Assembly: GCA_900545135.1 (NCBI GenBank)
Contig: UQXL01000038.1
Coordinates: 1 to 14,470, forward strand
Length of the DNA stretch: 14,470 nucleotides
DNA from: an uncultured Eubacteriales bacterium
GTDB taxonomy: Bacteria > Bacillota > Clostridia > Peptostreptococcales > Anaerovoracaceae
Direction: 5' to 3'
In this document: in pieces, positions 1 through 6,192 of the stretch
How the letters are laid out: every line of letters starts with the position of its first letter
Numbering within the stretch: the stretch's first letter is position 1
Notes under the pieces: model-generated
What the model was told of the DNA's origin: nothing
Database searches by the model: none
Seen by the model: the letters and a program-made list of their open reading frames with translations, nothing else
Made by a program: the position numbers and the translations under genes

Positions 1-34
1 ACTAATAAGCCCGCAGCCCAATACCCCCCCCCCC

Positions 35-66
35 GTTTTGCGGCACGACGAAAAATACGATGTCAT
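35..66. repeat. Degenerate copy of the CGGC-hairpin repeat beside cluster A
   Basis: A short GC-rich core (TTGCGGCACGACGAAAAATA, 37-56) resembles the core of the better copies at 388-422 and 13675-13709. It is followed at 61-81 by sequence that is also found before cluster D (14393-14411, GTCATTTGTAATATTATGG-like). This suggests that the hairpin repeat and the four-unit array travel together. A run of 11 C lies just before it (24-34). The match is partial, so the boundaries are approximate. Confidence 0.4.
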
Positions 67-86
67 GTTTGTAATATTGTGGTAAA

Positions 87-363
87 TGTTGTACTATTTT
101 TTGTTTCAGATGATTTTTGACAACATTTTTCATGTTTAAGTGTGTCGAAAATCGTCGAATCCACTATGAAATCGTGCTAATGTTGCCATATTTCGCTATA
201 TCTGAAAATTTGCCAACATTTTTTGAAAGATATGTTGGCAAAATCGCCGTAAATATCAAAAATGTACAACATCGACAGGATTCGACACCCTAAAACCTCT
301 AAAATCGTAGGGTTTTTTTTAAAAATGTTGTCATTTTAGCGCCATATTTAATTTTTGCCAACA
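87..363. repeat. Cluster A: four 38-39 bp TGTTG...CAACA units
   Basis: Four units each begin with TGTTG and end with CAACA: 87-125, 181-218, 233-271 and 326-363. Spacers are 55, 14 and 54 bp, exactly as in cluster B at 7702-7978, 7.6 kb away. The unit interiors are AT-rich. Half-sites are extended by GC, CC, TC or TA, with the same extension at most equivalent positions in A and B. The 14-bp central gap is flanked by a hairpin (TGCCAACAT 211-219 with ATGTTGGCA 232-240). The long spacers contain paired GTCGAA motifs (142-160; inverted at 271-286). A weak terminator-like hairpin with eight T lies inside (287-320). It is non-coding in all frames. Its role is unknown: a protein-binding array, a structured RNA or a non-autonomous mobile element are all open. 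Confidence 0.85.
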
Positions 364-374
364 TCAGACACAGC

Positions 375-454
375 AAGTCCGGTAAAGTGATTCAATGAAC
401 CCTACCTTGCGGCAACGCCGAATAATACGATTTTGCGTTTATTCTATTATATGC
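375..454. repeat. CGGC-hairpin intergenic repeat, copy upstream of deoC
   Basis: The stretch 388-422 is identical over 35 bp to 13675-13709. The core CGGCAACGCCG can form a 4-bp hairpin; diverged copies keep the pairing with another loop (CGGCGAAGCCG near 13780). The copy is followed by an AT-rich tail of the type GATTTTGCGTTTATTNTA, shared with the copies near 13640. It lies between cluster A and the deoC promoter. Confidence 0.7.
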
Positions 455-468
455 ATAAACCTGACTTG

Positions 469-497
469 TTGCAATAAGAAAAGCCTGATGTTATAAT
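469..497 (+). promoter_or_regulatory. deoC promoter (sigma-A type)
   Basis: The -35 is TTGCAA (469-474), the spacer is 17 bp, and the -10 is TATAAT (492-497) preceded by TGT, giving an extended -10. Transcription would start near 504, leaving a very short leader before GGAGGT (507-512) and the ATG at 520. Confidence 0.75.
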
Positions 498-519
498 GAA
501 TTAGTCGGAGGTGTTGATT

Positions 520-1188
520 ATGAACTTAACTAAACCATTGAATAAATATTTTGATCACACGTTATTAAAGGCTGACGCTGTTCCTGCCCAGATAGAGGAG
601 CTGTGCAGCGAAGCGGCCAAATACCAGTTTTATTCCGTATGCGTCAATTCCTGCTACGTAAAGCTTTGCTCAGAGCTGCTTTCTGGCTCACCCGTGAAAA
701 TAGCCGCCGTAGTCGGCTTTCCTCTCGGTGCATGCACGACTTCAGCCAAGGCTTTTGAAACGGAAGACGCCTGCAGAGACGGAGCAAAGGAAATTGACAT
801 GGTGATAAACATCGGCGCACTCAAGAGCGGAAACTTTGATTTTGTAAGAGACGATATCAAGGCTGTCGTAGACACTGCGGCCAAATACGGCGCCATCGTA
901 AAAGTCATCATCGAAACTTGTCTGCTGACTGATGAGGAAAAGGTCAAAGCATGCCAGCTTTCCGAGGAAGCAGGCGCAGCTTTCGTCAAAACTTCCACTG
1001 GATTTTCCACCGGCGGAGCTACTAAGGAGGACGTGGCTCTGATGAAATCCGTGGTGGGCGACAGACTCCAGGTCAAGGCCAGCGGCGGCATCAGGGATCA
1101 CAAGACCGCTCTGGAGATGATCGAGGCCGGTGCGGACAGGCTAGGAGCCAGCGCTTCCGTACAGATCGTCGAGTCTGCCAACGACTAG
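520..1188 (+). CDS. deoC: Deoxyribose-phosphate aldolase
   Basis: The 222-aa protein has the length and motifs of DeoC, a cytosolic class I aldolase that cleaves 2-deoxyribose 5-phosphate to glyceraldehyde 3-phosphate and acetaldehyde in deoxynucleoside catabolism. Visible motifs are FDHTLLKADA near the N terminus, EIDMVINIGAL (Asp93), FVKTSTGFSTGGAT with the Schiff-base Lys157, and VKASGGIR with Lys186. The frame is open from a GTG at 511, but the ATG at 520 sits 7 nt after GGAGGT and the conserved sequence begins just after it, so 520 is chosen. Its own promoter and a downstream terminator make it a single-gene transcript; the usual partners (phosphorylases, deoB) are not adjacent. Directly after the TAG stop lies a 40-bp tandem repeat that reuses the last bases of the gene (ACGACTAG). 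Confidence 0.97.
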   Translation: MNLTKPLNKYFDHTLLKADAVPAQIEELCSEAAKYQFYSVCVNSCYVKLCSELLSGSPVKIAAVVGFPLGACTTSAKAFETEDACRDGAKEIDMVINIGALKSGNFDFVRDDIKAVVDTAAKYGAIVKVIIETCLLTDEEKVKACQLSEEAGAAFVKTSTGFSTGGATKEDVALMKSVVGDRLQVKASGGIRDHKTALEMIEAGADRLGASASVQIVESAND

Positions 1189-1300
1189 GAGCCACGACTA
1201 GCCACAATGGCTGGACGCACCGACTGGGGAGCCACGACTAGCCACAACGGCTGGACGCACCGACTGGGGAGCAACAGCCGGGCACACCGACCAGGAGCAA
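1189..1300 (+). repeat. 40-bp tandem repeat directly after deoC
   Basis: Two near-identical 40-bp units (1189-1228 and 1229-1268) start at the base after the deoC stop; they differ by about one base (AATGG/AACGG). A third, decayed and shortened unit follows to about 1300. The unit includes ACGACTAG, which also ends deoC, so the repeat may have arisen from the gene's 3' end. It is GC-rich compared with the surrounding intergenic DNA. No protein is supported here. Confidence 0.85.
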
Positions 1301-1354
1301 AGGCTGGGAGCAGCAAAGCGCTGCTCGGCAAAACCGCAGATTTTTAAAGCGTTC

Positions 1355-1401
1355 AAAAAGTGCTGCAACTTTGTAATATGCAAGGCTGTAGCACTTTTTT
1401 A
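1355..1401 (+). terminator. Rho-independent terminator of deoC
   Basis: AAAAAGTGCT (1355-1364) pairs with AGCACTTTTT (1390-1399); three further inner pairs are possible, and a T-rich tract runs past 1400. It is the first strong hairpin after deoC. Confidence 0.8.
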
Positions 1402-1447
1402 TCTTTTCAGAGGCTATGAACCTGTCTGGCAGCCGATTCTCGCATTA

Positions 1448-1504
1448 GAAAAAGGAGCTGCTGCTCCGCAGATGATTCATCATTCATCCGTTTTGCAACA
1501 GCTC
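1448..1504 (-). terminator. Terminator of the M28 peptidase gene
   Basis: Read on the minus strand, GAGCTGTTGC (1504-1495) pairs with GCAGCAGCTC (1464-1455), ten pairs with one G-U, and is followed by C and five T. A shorter GGAGC/GCTCC stem is the alternative. It lies about 70 bp past the peptidase stop. Confidence 0.6.
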
Positions 1505-1570
1505 TCAAGAAAACATTTATAAAACATTTATTCATCTGACCATCAGAAGTCAGAGGGTAGCGGCCCTAAA

Positions 1571-2716
1571 CTATTGTTTTCTCTTTTTCCAGACTATTCC
1601 TCCTGCTGCCGCCGAGGCTGCCAGCATTATCAGGAAAACAGCTATGCCTGTTGTATCGCTGGTCTTAGGCGTTTCTTCGTCATCTGTTCCTGCAGGGTCT
1701 TCAGTGTTTCCTGTATCTGACGGTTTCTGCACGTCGCCAGGGTCGGTTGTATCACCAGGGTCTGTAGTATCGCCCGGGTCGGTTGTGTCGCCAGGGTCTG
1801 TAGTATCGCCCGGGTCGGTTGTGTCGCCAGGTTTTTCTTCGGCCACATATTTAACCACTGTATCTGCAAGGGTTATTTCCTTGGTGCAGTCTTTATCGGC
1901 GTAATACTTGCCGCAGTGCGCGCAGTACCAGTATTCTATATTGCCGTCTGCGTCTTCGGTGGCTTCTGCGGCAGGCACATGAGTAAGCTCGGTGTGCTGA
2001 GGGTTTTCTGCGATCATTTCTTCAGCAAAGGCCAGAGCCTGGTCCAGTCTGAGTTCGATCTCCAGCTGATATTGTGCTCTCAGTGCTTTATATTCAGCAG
2101 ACGGATTATCGAGCAGGTCTTTTTCTACAGACAGGAGAGCTTCCTGATACCATGCTTCCCAAGCGTTTAAAACTTCTTTTTCATTGGCAAGGGCAGCCTT
2201 ATAGTCTCCGCCGTTTCCTTTGGCGTAAATCTGGTGATTGAGAGTGTTCTGCTGTTCTTTTTCAAATCTCTCGAAGGCCGCGTTTCTCACTTCGGTGAGC
2301 ATCTCGACGGCCAGTTCTTCGTTATCATCGGTGGCGTTGGCCATAATCAGAGCCGTTGCCAGCGAAGTTATGCCTACGTTTTCCATCTCATCTGCGCTGG
2401 ACATATTCAGCGTATCAACGGAAGTATGATAAGTGTAATCTGTAAAGTGCCAGGTGAGAAGCGCCGGGATGCCCTGCGCCAGGAATCTTGAATGGTCGCT
2501 TCCGCCCTCGTATGGACATACGTCTACTCTAAAAGTATTGTCATGATATTTTATAACGCTCTGAGTAGCGTACATATACAAGTCGTTGAGGAAATATCCA
2601 TCCGCGAACAGTCCGCTTATGCTGCCGGCTCCCCATAACGTATGGGAATCAGGGAGTCTTACGAATTCTCCGCTGGTATCCTTAAATGTGTCGTCGTATT
2701 TTCCCCGTCCTGCCAA
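1571..2716 (-). CDS. M28 metallopeptidase, C-terminal part (frame-shifted), wall-anchored
   Basis: This frame continues the peptidase begun at 4215 and has no credible start of its own: the first possible codon, TTG at 2716, lacks a ribosome site and lies inside the catalytic domain. Early residues carry the rest of the M28 fold, including GGSDHSRFLAQGIPALL and YHTSVDT, whose His is the expected last zinc ligand. A helical region follows, then YWYCAHCGKYYADKDCTKEI, a Cys-x2-Cys module with a third Cys that is frequent in clostridial surface proteins. Then come five PGDTTD repeats, a Pro/Asp/Thr linker, the sorting-like motif TPKTSD, a hydrophobic stretch (about 19 aa) and the tail KKRKQ. This is the architecture of a sortase-anchored surface protein. 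Joined to the N-terminal part, it gives about 881 residues. Confidence 0.85.
   Translation of the reverse strand: MAGRGKYDDTFKDTSGEFVRLPDSHTLWGAGSISGLFADGYFLNDLYMYATQSVIKYHDNTFRVDVCPYEGGSDHSRFLAQGIPALLTWHFTDYTYHTSVDTLNMSSADEMENVGITSLATALIMANATDDNEELAVEMLTEVRNAAFERFEKEQQNTLNHQIYAKGNGGDYKAALANEKEVLNAWEAWYQEALLSVEKDLLDNPSAEYKALRAQYQLEIELRLDQALAFAEEMIAENPQHTELTHVPAAEATEDADGNIEYWYCAHCGKYYADKDCTKEITLADTVVKYVAEEKPGDTTDPGDTTDPGDTTDPGDTTDPGDTTDPGDVQKPSDTGNTEDPAGTDDEETPKTSDTTGIAVFLIMLAASAAAGGIVWKKRKQ
1742..1831 (-). repeat. 18-bp coding tandem repeat (five PGDTTD units)
   Basis: Five 18-bp units encode Pro-Gly-Asp-Thr-Thr-Asp. Two synonymous unit types alternate (CCTGGCGACACAACCGAC and CCCGGGCGATACTACAGAC-like), so the array probably grew by duplication of a 36-bp double unit. 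Copy number should vary between strains. The peptide would be a flexible spacer between the enzyme and the cell wall. Confidence 0.9.
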
Positions 2717-4215
2717 GGAAGAGTATCCAGCGTATAGTTATATACGGCCGACGGGTCAGGAGTCTTTTCTATTCTCATAACTCCGCCTGTCTTGTCAGGG
2801 TCTTCTCCTGTCATATCAAGATCAAGAACTGCAACTATGCCCTCTTTTTCGGCTGAATGGCTGCTCATATATAATGTGGCCATGCTCATTTCATCGCCCC
2901 ACATGAAAGTGATAGTCCTTTCAGGTCTTTCTATCACACCCTCGTCTATCAGTCTCTTCATTTCGGTCGCCATGCCGAGAAGGGTGGCTACACCCGTGGC
3001 ATTGTCGTTGGAGCCCGGTTCCTGAACGTGAGCGCAGAGGAAAATTCTTTCGTCAGGCTTAGTGGAACCTTTGATCTCAGCCAGAGTGATGGCCTGGCCT
3101 TTTCCGCCTTCAGACTGGTCGTTCATGGCGTAAACCTTGCCTATGCTTATGTTCTTGGCGATTACAGGCTCGGTGGCATTTTCCAGCAGTTCTTTCAAAG
3201 CGTTGTACTGGTCGTTGGAAAACTGCCATTCCACGATAGGCTGGCCTGTCTCTGTCTGGCTCTTGGTGGTGGAAAGCGACGCGCCGGAGGCATATCTTGC
3301 TGATGTTTCAAACGGAGCGATGATGCTTCCGTTTTCCATCGGCACGCTGTAGTCATTGAGGCTGGCCTTTGAAGCCACTGCCACTGCTCCTACTTTCTGC
3401 GCGAAAGTAAAGCCGTTTCTGAGAGAAGAGTCTGTGAGGATTACTTTTCCTTTCAGCTCTGCCGCTTCGTATCCCTCGCTGCATGTAGTTCCACTAACGG
3501 TCCCTACGTATACTACCTCGCCGCTTACGCCGACGGCGTCTTCAGGGTCTGTTCCTGCAGGCTCCGTGAAGCAGCTGTTCCATGCCAGGTGGACTCTCTT
3601 GTTCAGCTCGGCTTCCTTTCCGTTCAATACGTTTACGCGGTTGCCGTTTGCATCCTTTTCCGTTATCCATGCCCACATATCATCTATGGAGTTCATTCCG
3701 TAATGGTCAAGATATGTGTCTGTCGTCGGGTTGAAAGCATATGATTCGACGTTTATTCTGTCTATGAGCTCGTCTTTGTTTTCAACGTCGCCGCCGCCTG
3801 TTATTTCCAGTTTTGCATATTCAGGATCCCAGGTAAGATCGTCGATATCGTTGAAATATGTAACCCATGCATAGTCGTCGTCAGTCGCGCTGCTCTTATC
3901 ATTGGCGCTCTTGTTATTCCGGTCGCTGGTTCCTTTCCCCGCGTCCGTATAGCCTGCGTCAACCAGCTGACCATGGGCAAAACTGTCTATTACCTGATTC
4001 TGCCATCGTCCTCCTGTTGTTCTCCAGCCGAGATAGACGTATGACAAATAGTCAAACATGTCTTCTCCGTCAATGTGTTGTCCCAATTTTTCAACGGTTT
4101 CCTGCATGTATGAAACTGCTTCATCTTGTGAGTCTTCAGCGAGCGCGAAGCTGAACCCGCTCATGATCATCACAAGAGAAAGGAACACACATAACAGTTT
4201 TTTACTCTTTTTCAT
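2659..4215 (-). CDS. M28 family metallopeptidase, N-terminal part (frame-shifted)
   Basis: The ATG at 4215 follows AAGGAG at 8 nt spacing; an in-frame TTG at 4233 is rejected. Residues 1-26 form a signal peptide (MKKSKKLLCVFLSL..., cleavage near ALA-ED). A PA (protease-associated) domain lies at about 225-330 (EGYEAAELKGKVILTD, AQKVGAVAVAS). The M28 zinc-peptidase domain starts near 390, with AHVQEPGSNDNATG (His396, Asp404), MWGDEMS (Asp441-Glu442) and LDLDMTGED (Asp465/467). The family usually has Glu-Glu at 441-442, so Asp at the catalytic position is unusual. The frame runs into 13 foreign residues and stops at 2659 because of a one-base shift in the G4A4 run at 2699-2706; the real sequence continues in the -1 frame. 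The intact product would be an extracellular aminopeptidase-like enzyme. The gene stands alone. Confidence 0.88.
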   Translation of the reverse strand: MKKSKKLLCVFLSLVMIMSGFSFALAEDSQDEAVSYMQETVEKLGQHIDGEDMFDYLSYVYLGWRTTGGRWQNQVIDSFAHGQLVDAGYTDAGKGTSDRNNKSANDKSSATDDDYAWVTYFNDIDDLTWDPEYAKLEITGGGDVENKDELIDRINVESYAFNPTTDTYLDHYGMNSIDDMWAWITEKDANGNRVNVLNGKEAELNKRVHLAWNSCFTEPAGTDPEDAVGVSGEVVYVGTVSGTTCSEGYEAAELKGKVILTDSSLRNGFTFAQKVGAVAVASKASLNDYSVPMENGSIIAPFETSARYASGASLSTTKSQTETGQPIVEWQFSNDQYNALKELLENATEPVIAKNISIGKVYAMNDQSEGGKGQAITLAEIKGSTKPDERIFLCAHVQEPGSNDNATGVATLLGMATEMKRLIDEGVIERPERTITFMWGDEMSMATLYMSSHSAEKEGIVAVLDLDMTGEDPDKTGGVMRIEKTPDPSAVYNYTLDTLPWQDGENTTTHLRIPAENS

Positions 4216-4578
4216 ACTTTTCTCCTTTCTCAAAAAAGAACTATACCTACCGTTTCAAGTTCCTCCTATACGTTTTAGAATTTAACTAATGGGATAACTT
4301 ATGCTTTAACTGAGTCCTTATTTTCTAAATTATATATTTTATTGACGGCTCCTCAGATTTTTTCGTAACAAAAAAAAATGCGCCTGTCCTGCATTTTCAT
4401 ACAAAACAAACGCTTTTTTTATTTTTTTCGCTAAGGATCGCGAAACACTGAGAGTCCTGCGTTTTCGCGCCGCTGAGAATTCGCTGGCTGTGAGCCGCCA
4501 CGCGCCTCCGTCTGCGAACCGCTCAACTCACTTGCTCACGCCTCGCTGAACTCTCCCGCTTATTATCTGCGACAATGC
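4216..4578. other. Intergenic region between the M28 gene and metK
   Basis: No gene is supported here. The part next to metK (about 4429-4560) is GC-rich and made of decayed short repeats around CGCTGA and CTCAC, like the GC-rich repeats after deoC and after the 426-aa gene. The rest is AT-rich. A TATAAT on the minus strand (4334-4329) is the best -10 candidate for the peptidase gene, but I find no good -35 at 17 bp. Confidence 0.6.
4370..4397 (-). terminator. Probable terminator of metK
   Basis: On the minus strand, AAAATGC (4397-4391) pairs with GCATTTT (4381-4375) around a 9-nt loop, and the T run continues to nine T. It lies about 180 bp after the metK stop; no nearer hairpin with a T tract was found. 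Confidence 0.5.
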
Positions 4579-5763
4579 TTACAGGCCGGCCTGCTCTTTC
4601 AGAGTCTGCGCCTTGTCGGTATGTTCCCAAGGAAGGTCTATGTCGGTTCTTCCAAAATGTCCGTAGGCTGCCAGCTGTCTGTATATAGGTCTTCTCAGGT
4701 CCAAATCCCTGATTATCGCCGCCGGTCTCAAATCGAAATTCTTTTCGACCAGCTCGGCGATCTTCTCATCAGCAATTTTACCTGTTCCAAAGGTATCTAC
4801 AAAAATGGAAACAGGTTTTGCCACGCCGATGGCGTAAGCCAGCTGTATCTCGCATTTGTCGGCGATTCCTGCGGCTACTATGTTTTTAGCTGCGTATCTG
4901 GCCGCATAGGACGCGCTGCGGTCAACTTTTGTAGGGTCTTTGCCGGAATAGGCTCCGCCGCCGTGACGCGCGTATCCGCCGTAGCTGTCGACGATGATTT
5001 TTCTTCCTGTAAGGCCGGAATCACCGTGAGGTCCTCCGATTACGAATCTTCCCGTAGGATTTACATAATACTTGGTCTCTTCGTCGAGAAGTTCTGCCGG
5101 AACGATAGGCTTGATAACGTATTCGATCATGTCTTTCTTTATCTGTTCCTGAGAAACGTCTTCGTCATGCTGAGTGGAAACGAGGACGGTATCTACTCTC
5201 TTTACCTTGTCACCGTCATACTCGATCGTTACCTGAGTCTTGCCGTCAGGCCTGAGGTATTTAAGCGTACCGTCTTTTCTTACCTCCGCCAGTCTTCTGG
5301 CCAGCTTGTGTGCCAGAGCTATAGGCATAGGCATGAGCTCCGGAGTCTCGCTGCAGGCATAGCCAAACATGATTCCCTGGTCTCCTGCGCCTATGGTGTC
5401 TATGGAGTCGTCTAAGGTGCCCTCTTTGTATTCCAGCGCCTTATCAACTCCCATGGCAATGTCGCCCGACTGCTCGTCTATGGCTGAAATCACGGCGCAG
5501 GTGTTGCCGTCGAAGCCGTATTCGCTTCTGTCATAGCCTATGTCCAAAATCACCTGTCTTACTATTTTAGGGATATCTACATAGCATCTGGTGCTTATCT
5601 CTCCCATTACCATGGCATATCCGGTGGTAGTGGTGGTTTCTGCCGCTACGCGGCCGTAAGGGTCTTTTTCAAAGATGGCGTCCAGGATCGCGTCGGAAAT
5701 CTGGTCGCATATCTTGTCAGGATGGCCTTCAGTAACTGATTCTGATGTAAACAGTTTTTTCAT
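4579..5763 (-). CDS. metK: S-adenosylmethionine synthetase
   Basis: MetK makes S-adenosylmethionine from methionine and ATP in the cytosol as a homotetramer. The 394-aa length is normal. Family signatures are all present: ESVTEGHPDKICDQISDAIL at the N terminus (His and Asp for ATP/Mg), GAGDQGIMFGYA in the middle, GGPHGDSGLTGRKIIVDSYG, and RSASYAARYAAKNIVAAG. The ATG at 5763 is chosen because AAAAGGAGG precedes it by 8 nt and MKKLFTSESVTEGHPDK is the standard N terminus; an upstream in-frame start at 5790 would cover the ribosome site. Expression is controlled by a SAM-I riboswitch in the leader, so the enzyme is repressed by its product. No other methionine gene is adjacent. Confidence 0.98.
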   Translation of the reverse strand: MKKLFTSESVTEGHPDKICDQISDAILDAIFEKDPYGRVAAETTTTTGYAMVMGEISTRCYVDIPKIVRQVILDIGYDRSEYGFDGNTCAVISAIDEQSGDIAMGVDKALEYKEGTLDDSIDTIGAGDQGIMFGYACSETPELMPMPIALAHKLARRLAEVRKDGTLKYLRPDGKTQVTIEYDGDKVKRVDTVLVSTQHDEDVSQEQIKKDMIEYVIKPIVPAELLDEETKYYVNPTGRFVIGGPHGDSGLTGRKIIVDSYGGYARHGGGAYSGKDPTKVDRSASYAARYAAKNIVAAGIADKCEIQLAYAIGVAKPVSIFVDTFGTGKIADEKIAELVEKNFDLRPAAIIRDLDLRRPIYRQLAAYGHFGRTDIDLPWEHTDKAQTLKEQAGL

Positions 5764-5823
5764 GTATGTTTCCTCCTTTTCATCTTTCAATCCTCGTTAA
5801 GCTGCCGCTTTCGGGCCGCCGCA

Positions 5824-5986
5824 TTAAAAAACCTCTCTTCGTCCAAAAGAGAGGTTTCAAATCCAGAACATATCTTCCTCATCTTTCAGAACTTTCGATT
5901 CTGTAGGATTTAGCACCTTTTATGCTGTCCGCACCTAGGTTGCCGGGCGTCTTAGGGCCTATTCCCTCAGCCACTCTTAATAAGGA
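5824..5986 (-). promoter_or_regulatory. SAM-I (S-box) riboswitch with terminator, leader of metK
   Basis: On the minus strand the leader carries the S-box landmarks in order: CTTATTAAGAG, GGCTGAGGGA, GGCCC, GACGCCCGGCAACC, GGTGCTAAATCC and GAAAGATGAGG. P1 can form from TCCTTAT (5986-5980) and ATGAGGA (5882-5876), closing an aptamer of about 110 nt. The expression platform is a terminator: AAACCTCTCTT (5857-5847) pairs with AAGAGAGGTTT (5839-5829), followed by a T run. By the known mechanism, SAM binding favours the terminator and switches metK off. Confidence 0.96.
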
Positions 5987-6023
5987 TTATCTTATTTTCA
6001 TGAAAACTTTTTCTTCTTTAATG

Positions 6024-6052
6024 ATATTATACCCTTTCTCAGGCAAAGTCAA
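6024..6052 (-). promoter_or_regulatory. metK / riboswitch promoter
   Basis: The -35 is TTGACT (6052-6047). The -10 is either TATAAT (6031-6026, 15-bp spacer) or TAATAT (6029-6024, 17-bp spacer). It lies just upstream of the S-box aptamer and back-to-back with the promoter of the divergent gene. Confidence 0.7.
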
Positions 6053-6072
6053 CCAAAGATAATAATAATTTG

Positions 6073-6100
6073 TTGTTTTTTCCGTGAAATAAGGTATACT
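6073..6100 (+). promoter_or_regulatory. Promoter of the 426-aa gene
   Basis: The -35 is TTGTTT (6073-6078), the spacer is 16 bp, and the -10 is TATACT (6095-6100). Transcription would start near 6107, about 85 nt before the chosen TTG start. Only about 20 bp separate the two divergent -35 boxes. Confidence 0.55.
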
Positions 6101-6192
6101 TATCTTGATACTCTTTTCCGAATCGTTCTTAAAACGCGCGGCTTTGCTTGATTGGCCGCGGTTCAGAGGGAAAGTTTTACGAGGTAACAGAT

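Noticed and set aside
87..363. CRISPR array
   Set aside because: The constant parts are only 5-8 bp and alternate in orientation; unit interiors and spacers recur between clusters instead of being unique. No cas gene is present.
654..1101. Two minus-strand frames over deoC
   Set aside because: Antisense shadows of a well-conserved gene.
2699..2706. Programmed -1 ribosomal frameshift in the M28 gene
   Set aside because: The frame relation fits, but no X-XXY-YYZ heptamer is in phase and no stimulatory structure is evident; an indel is simpler.
4621..5415. 264-aa plus-strand open frame
   Set aside because: It lies wholly antisense to metK, whose motifs are certain; it has no ribosome site or recognisable features.
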